This document shows, piece after piece, positions 59,388-64,000 of a stretch of DNA of 64,000 nt. Location: positions 744,001-808,000 of the forward strand of contig JBCAQO010000004.1 in NCBI GenBank assembly GCA_039111635.1, given 5' to 3'. How positions within the stretch are numbered: position 1 is the first letter of the stretch; every line of letters starts with the position of its first letter. The notes under the pieces are model-generated. The model saw only the letters and a program-made list of their open reading frames with translations, had not been told where the DNA came from and made no database searches. A program made the position numbers and the translations under genes. The DNA comes from Heterobasidion occidentale (Eukaryota; Basidiomycota; Agaricomycetes; Russulales; Bondarzewiaceae).

Positions 59388-60757
59388 ATGTGGACGTCAA
59401 ATGCTCATGGTGCCCCAGTCATATCTTCCGATGCATATTCTTCATATGCAAGGCTCAAGCCCCTCATTATCTCTCTTGCTTGTGAGACTGGCTTCTACGG
59501 TTTGTGAGATCATCGCTGTGTTTTGTCGTGGTTTCAATTCGGTTCACAGTGGTTTCAGTACTATCGTTCGCAGTTTCGACCTACCTCCTCGCGTGAGTCG
59601 CACCCTTACATAAATAAGCCATAAAAAATCATCTGACGTCCTCAAAGTCGTAAAGGCTTCAAAACAAGGGCCATCCTCATCATGTGGATAACAACGTTCA
59701 TAATGTTTGCGGCCTCGACCTGCCATCTGGTTTTGCAGTGGTCAGGTATCTTGGACGGCCTCCGAACTGAGCTCGGTGGGGGTTCCTTTGAGCCTTCCTT
59801 TGGAATTCAAGTGGCATCCTTTGTAAATATATATCTACCTGTTATCAATGTGAGTTCCTTGGTCGCATCATTTCTGACACCTGATGATCATTTGGCAGTA
59901 TTCCTTGAGCGATGGAATCGTACTCTGGAGGGTATGGATTATGTGGGGACGCAGCATGAAAGTTTTATTAGTCACTGGCTGTCTATTCCTTAGGATCCGG
60001 TAAGTGGCCTGTTTCATTTCGAGCTTCAGAAATAACCTTTATATCAGTGGGTGCTAGTGTATTCATCCCCTTTGATGGCTTCATTGCCATCTATGCCTCG
60101 ACATTGATCAACAATGTTATCGCTACTATGCTCATCGTGGTGAAGGCGTGGTCAGTATGTTAATGTGATCAGGTCCTACTGCTCAAATGAATGCACTCAC
60201 AGGCAACACCGACGGCTGCTGAAATCTCACTTGAATAACACACAATATAGATCTCAGGCCCTATCTGTACGCGCTCTACTTGTCGAATCCGGGACTCTTT
60301 ACTACGTTATATGGGTGAGCGGCGTTGTGCACATTGACGGCGTGTGTGCCTCTCACGCGACGCACCACGCGATAGATCATATTCCTCGTGGCCCGGTGTT
60401 CTGTTTTCAGCAGATTCACCATCACTGCCACGTCTGTACTGACGATCCTCCCGGGCATCACGGTTCAAGTATCTGTGCGTTCCCTATCTCTCCTTAATTA
60501 GTGAAGACTCAGCCTACCTCGAGCAGGGGATTTATCCAACCGCGGTGATCGCCTTGGCAGCGCTCCAGAGGACCACTTGGGACATGAGCGTCGGGAAAGA
60601 TATGTCTCAGAATGCGCCTCACACTGAGATGCGCTTCGTGACAAGGGATACCCGTTCCGGCACAGCGACAACTCAGACTGGTCACCCGACACTGTCTGTT
60701 GATGAGGGACCCCATGCGCCTGAGGGTCAAGTGATGGGTGGAGATGCGTATCCTTAG
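59388..60757 (+). pseudogene. Multi-pass membrane protein, subfamily B copy 1 (frameshift in exon 4)
   Basis: Eight exons: 59388-59499, 59550-59592, 59648-59849, 59899-59999, 60048-60150, 60203-60314, 60376-60468 and 60527-60757. Exon 4 is 101 nt where the sister and the relic at 28685 have 103. Two bases are missing just before the donor, so exon 5 is read out of phase and stops within four codons. All other exons are open and carry the family motifs (YSLSDGIVLWRVWIMWGRS, LLVESGTLYYVIW, GIYPTAVIALAALQRTTWDM). The start also changed: the sister's ATG is ATA here (GTCATATCTTCC), and an in-frame ATG 33 nt upstream would have to be used. With one lesion the copy is young; partial function through alternative splicing cannot be excluded. 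Confidence 0.7.
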
Positions 60758-61743
60758 TGGACAACGTGTTCATGGACTTGAACCTATATACTCTCACGCG
60801 ACAAAAGCGGGTCATCAGAAGCGCACCAAGGGGCTGTAAGTAGGCCGCTTCTCATGTTTGTTCACACCGCGTAAAAACAGTTCAATCCCGCCGGGCTTCG
60901 CGAGTTAACAATCTGGGAGTAATGCCAATCAGACGGACGATTCAAAGGGGGTACGATACCATTCAATAATGTTGTCAGATGCGGAAGCACACGATGTGCT
61001 ACTGCTTGCGACGACCACAAACAGTCAGATGGGGAATGGGTTCTGGCAGAACGAAGTGCAGGACTGGGAAGGTGTCAATTTCGACGAGACGGGTGCATCC
61101 AGGGCGATGCTGCATGTGTCTCTGAATTGTATCAAAATGACCTCGACGTACGTACCCTGGCACCTGTATACACCGACATCAAAACAGAGCTGACCTGGTC
61201 CGCAGCGAAGCATTGAAGAAAGCACATCGGAGCATCGGAGAAGCAACCGTGGTCCACGTCGAGAGACGCAATGTTATCCTTGATTAATGTGCGCCAACTA
61301 TTCAACTCTTATCAGTCATCTTACTCTCACGTACGGAACATCCTGCAATCTGTCAATTCCGGTGGGCTACTATCACCGCTGTCGCCATATTAGCCATCGA
61401 ACAAAACACAGGCTGTCACCGACTTCGTTGCAATGTCCATGAAACTCCGTCTTTGCACCGTGCATATCCTTTCTGAGTGCAAGGGTTCATTTGGAGCGGC
61501 AGCACAGCCGAGGTCTTTGCTGAGTTGAGCAACTCTAGACTTTACGAAAGAGGCGATGCGGCGTCTTCCGTGTCTTTTTAGGTGCTCCAATTGCAGCTTT
61601 AGCATCGAAGAAGCGAGCGCCAGTGCTTCAACCATGTGGACATCAACTGCTCATCATGCCACGACATTGGTTGGTCGGATGCCTTTTATATACCGCTGCA
61701 GAACCTCACTTATGCCGATTAGCTCCCCTCTTTGTGACCAGTC
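60758..61743. other. Spacer between tandem copies
   Basis: No gene was recognised. The right part holds the duplicated promoter region. Confidence 0.45.
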
Positions 61744-63092
61744 ATGTCCTCCCAAGCGCAAGACGCATACGCAACGCTCAAATTCCTCATCATCGCTCTT
61801 GCCTGCGAAACCGGCTTTTACGGTCTGTGAGCTCTTGATCGTGCGCTGCCCATGATTTGAATTCGGTCCATAGTGCTTTCCATACTATCGTTCGCAGTTT
61901 CGACCTACATCCTCGCGTGAGTCGCCCCTCTGAAGAGGGCATATCAGGACTCATTAACGTCGTCAAAGTCGTAAAAGCCTCAAAACAAGGGCCATTCTCA
62001 TCATGTGGATCACGACATTCATCATGTTCACGGTCTCGACCTGTCATTACCTTCTGCAGTGGGTAGGTGGCATGGACAGGACCCGGACTGAGCTCGTCAG
62101 TGGTTTCCTAGAGAATTACTATGGAGAACAGTTGCTATCCATCGCCGATATATACCTACCTATCATCAATGTGAGTTCCTGGGTCACATTGTTTTCGGCA
62201 CTGATTGCTTATTTCGCAGTATTCGTTAAGCGATGGAATCGTACTCTGGAGGGTATGGGTTATGTGGGATCGCAGCGTAAAAGTCTTGATATTCCCTGTC
62301 CTGTTTTACTCAGGAACTACTCGTAAGTGGCTAGTTTCAGTTCGCCATCATATACGTATCACCTTGATATCAGTGGCTGCTTGTGTATACATCTCCTTCA
62401 GCAGGGCAGGCTCGGTATCGGCTTAATCTATGCCTCGACGCTGACTACCAACACAATCGCTACTACGCTGATGGCGGTGAAGGCATGGTCAGTGCGTTGA
62501 TCGAATCAAGTCTTACTGCTCGAACTAACGTACTCACAGGCAACACCGTCGGCTGCTCAAATCTCACCTCAACAACACGGGATACAGATCCCGGGCCCTA
62601 TCCATCCTCAGTCTCCTTGTCGAATCCGGGACTCTTTACTGTGCGATATGGGTGAGCGGCGTTGTGCTCTTTGACGGCGTGTGTGCCTCTCACGCGACGC
62701 ATGATGCGACAGACCATCTTCTTCTTGACCTGGTGTTTTGTCTTCAGCAACTTCAACATCACTGCGGCGTCCGTAATGGAGGTCCTTCCGGGCATCACAG
62801 TCCAAGTATCTGTGCGTTCTCCACATCTCCTCAATTGATAAACATCTCAACACTCCTCGAGTAGGGGATCTATCCAACCGCGGTGATTGCTCTGGCAGCG
62901 CTCCAGAGGACGACTTGGGACATGAGCGTCGGGAAGGACATGTCTCAGAACGCGCCTCACATCGAGATGCGCTTCGTGACGAGGGACACTCGCTTCAACA
63001 CATGGACAAGCCAGAGCGGTTACCGTCCGACACCATCTGATGACAGGGAACCCCACGCGTCCGAGATGCGAGCGATGAATGAAGAAGTGTAA
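61744..63092 (+). pseudogene. Multi-pass membrane protein, subfamily B copy 2 (frameshift in exon 5)
   Basis: Eight exons: 61744-61822, 61874-61916, 61969-62170, 62220-62322, 62374-62487, 62540-62651, 62713-62805 and 62865-63092. The protein begins MSSQAQDAYATLKFLIIALA and continues FYGVLSILSFAVSTYILA across intron 1. Exon 5 is 114 nt, whereas its relatives have 103 and 118 (same phase class). The frame therefore slips between YISF and GLIYAST, and a TAA is met near 62431. Exons 6-8 are open: LLVESGTLYCAIW, TIFFLTWCFVFSNFNI, GIYPTAVIALAALQRTTWDM and a polar tail ending in an acidic patch. The lesion is in a different exon from the sister gene's, so the two copies decayed independently after duplication. 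The function is unknown. Confidence 0.68.
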
Positions 63093-63589
63093 TCTTATTG
63101 GACTACTGTTCCTGTGGACGAACGTACACTCGCGCGCGACATGGAAGTTTGCTTCGTGTCCTCGAGACGGAGTACACGGCGTTTATCGCCGAGTGCGCCA
63201 AGGGACCGTACGTTTCTTCAGGGCCTTTGGCCGTTTCTCGCGTTCGTCCGGCAGAGTTAGGCCTCTCGACCTGTAGACATCGAGGCGGAGCTGACATGGT
63301 CAGGCTGCAGCGTAATTATATCTAACTTATGAAACCAACCGCGTCGCTTCGAAGACCGGCAGTCGGGATCAAAATCGGGCGTGTCTGAGCTCTCTCTGAT
63401 AATTTTCTTGACCACAGGACTACTGACTCCCTCAGGTTCCTTGTGTCACTCTGTATGTGCGTGCTCTTCTTCAGCGGCATCACATCAATTTAGGACTTCT
63501 ATTTCTATTACTCGCGCTTCTACACCATCCTCGCCTCTGAAAAGGCATTCTAGACAGTTTCTAAAGCAGAACACGCTGTATACCGGACC
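63093..63589. other. Intergenic, no gene seen
   Basis: This is the 3' flank of the membrane-protein copy and the upstream region of the gene that starts at 63590. Confidence 0.4.
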
Positions 63590-64000
63590 ATGTCTACTGC
63601 CAACCCTCCCTCAAGGCGCCGCGCTCTGGGGAACGTCGGCAATGCTCTCTCCTTGGAACAACCTCAAGTCAGAGTCTGCGTCGGCCAACAAAAGCGCCAG
63701 ACTCTCCTCCCCTCGTGCACGCGTCCCGCGCTCTCGCATCCCAGCGCGTCGCTAACCACTCGAAAATGGCCCATCCCTCTAAAAGCGCGCGTCACTCGCG
63801 TGCCTACTGCTTCCAACACGCTCTTCCACCCCGCCGTTATCCGCGCTTCCGGCGGTCCTGCCCGAAACGCGCAGCCGAATCGACAGCAGAGCGGGAGCGA
63901 CGCGCGCGCCCTTGAAACCCGCACGGGCGCCCTCAAGCCCGAGCGGCACTCTCCCCGTGGGCCCGTCCAGCGCGGCCGCTGCGCGCCCTACACCACCACG
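63590..64000 (+). CDS. Start of a gene that runs off the window
   Basis: From the ATG at 63590 one frame is open for 137 codons to the last base, in GC-rich DNA unlike the preceding spacer. The peptide begins MSTANPPSRRRALGNVGNAL and is basic, Ser/Pro/Arg-rich and probably disordered. The RRALGNVGN block faintly recalls the region near the destruction box of mitotic cyclins, but that is too weak to name it. Introns may occur within this stretch, so the frame after the first 30 residues is unsure. The gene is not identified. Confidence 0.5.
   Translation, partial: MSTANPPSRRRALGNVGNALSLEQPQVRVCVGQQKRQTLLPSCTRPALSHPSASLTTRKWPIPLKARVTRVPTASNTLFHPAVIRASGGPARNAQPNRQQSGSDARALETRTGALKPERHSPRGPVQRGRCAPYTTT

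Larger units (their letters stand above)
59090..63092. repeat. Tandem gene duplication, unit about 2.34 kb
   Basis: The segments 59090-60757 and about 61430-63092 match in exon order, exon length, intron position and part of the upstream flank. Each contains one subfamily B membrane-protein gene. Confidence 0.8.

Overview
The window looks like nuclear DNA of an agaricomycete (mushroom-forming basidiomycete). Genes are cut by many short introns, mostly 45-75 nt. The accessory content is typical of that class: four fungal-type protein kinases (FunK1), six copies of a multi-pass membrane protein family, a TPR-CHAT gene, paired F-box genes, a cytochrome P450 and a secreted sedolisin. A polypore-like white-rot fungus is a reasonable guess, but the sequence does not fix the order. 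I saw no tRNA, rRNA, large transposon ORF, CRISPR or plasmid feature. Exon joins were worked out by hand from splice sites and reading phase.

Layout. 0-3.2 kb: two tandem membrane-protein genes (+), the first cut by the window edge, the second dead. 3.7-7.9 kb (-): the checkpoint clamp gene hus1, then a FunK1 gene whose catalytic loop has lost its key residues. 9.6-16.1 kb: a relic and an intact copy of an S53 peptidase (-), with an intact membrane-protein gene (+) between them. 18.4-19.5 kb (-): a C2H2 zinc-finger gene beside an 18-bp minisatellite. 21.8-27 kb: a dead FunK1 (+) converging on an intact FunK1 (-). 27.6-33.7 kb: a 59-bp minisatellite, a truncated membrane-protein relic carrying a small insertion, and a decayed TPR-CHAT gene (-). 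37.7-39.7 kb (-): an intact P450. 42.4-43.3 kb (-): an orphan CHAT protease half. 44.5-46.8 kb (+): a FunK1 gene with two single-base frameshifts. 47.9-50.1 kb (-): a SAM/coiled-coil/tail-anchor protein. 50.5-52.9 kb (+): an F-box gene and its broken neighbour. 54.4-55.2 kb (-): SDHC of respiratory complex II. 56.5-58 kb (+): an HMG-box factor. 59.4-63.1 kb (+): a tandem duplication of the membrane-protein gene, each copy frameshifted at a different place. 63.6 kb: a gene start that runs off the edge.

The conserved genes (hus1, SDHC, HMG-box, SAM protein) and the single P450 and sedolisin are intact. The expanded families between them are a mix of live, dying and dead copies, so the window reads as a birth-and-death zone rather than a co-regulated cluster. 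The most notable observations are: a 60-70 bp non-autonomous element found twice, each copy flanked by a perfect 8-bp target duplication; a FunK1 pseudokinase with an otherwise intact frame; and a TPR-CHAT gene whose N-terminal and protease halves lie about 9 kb apart.
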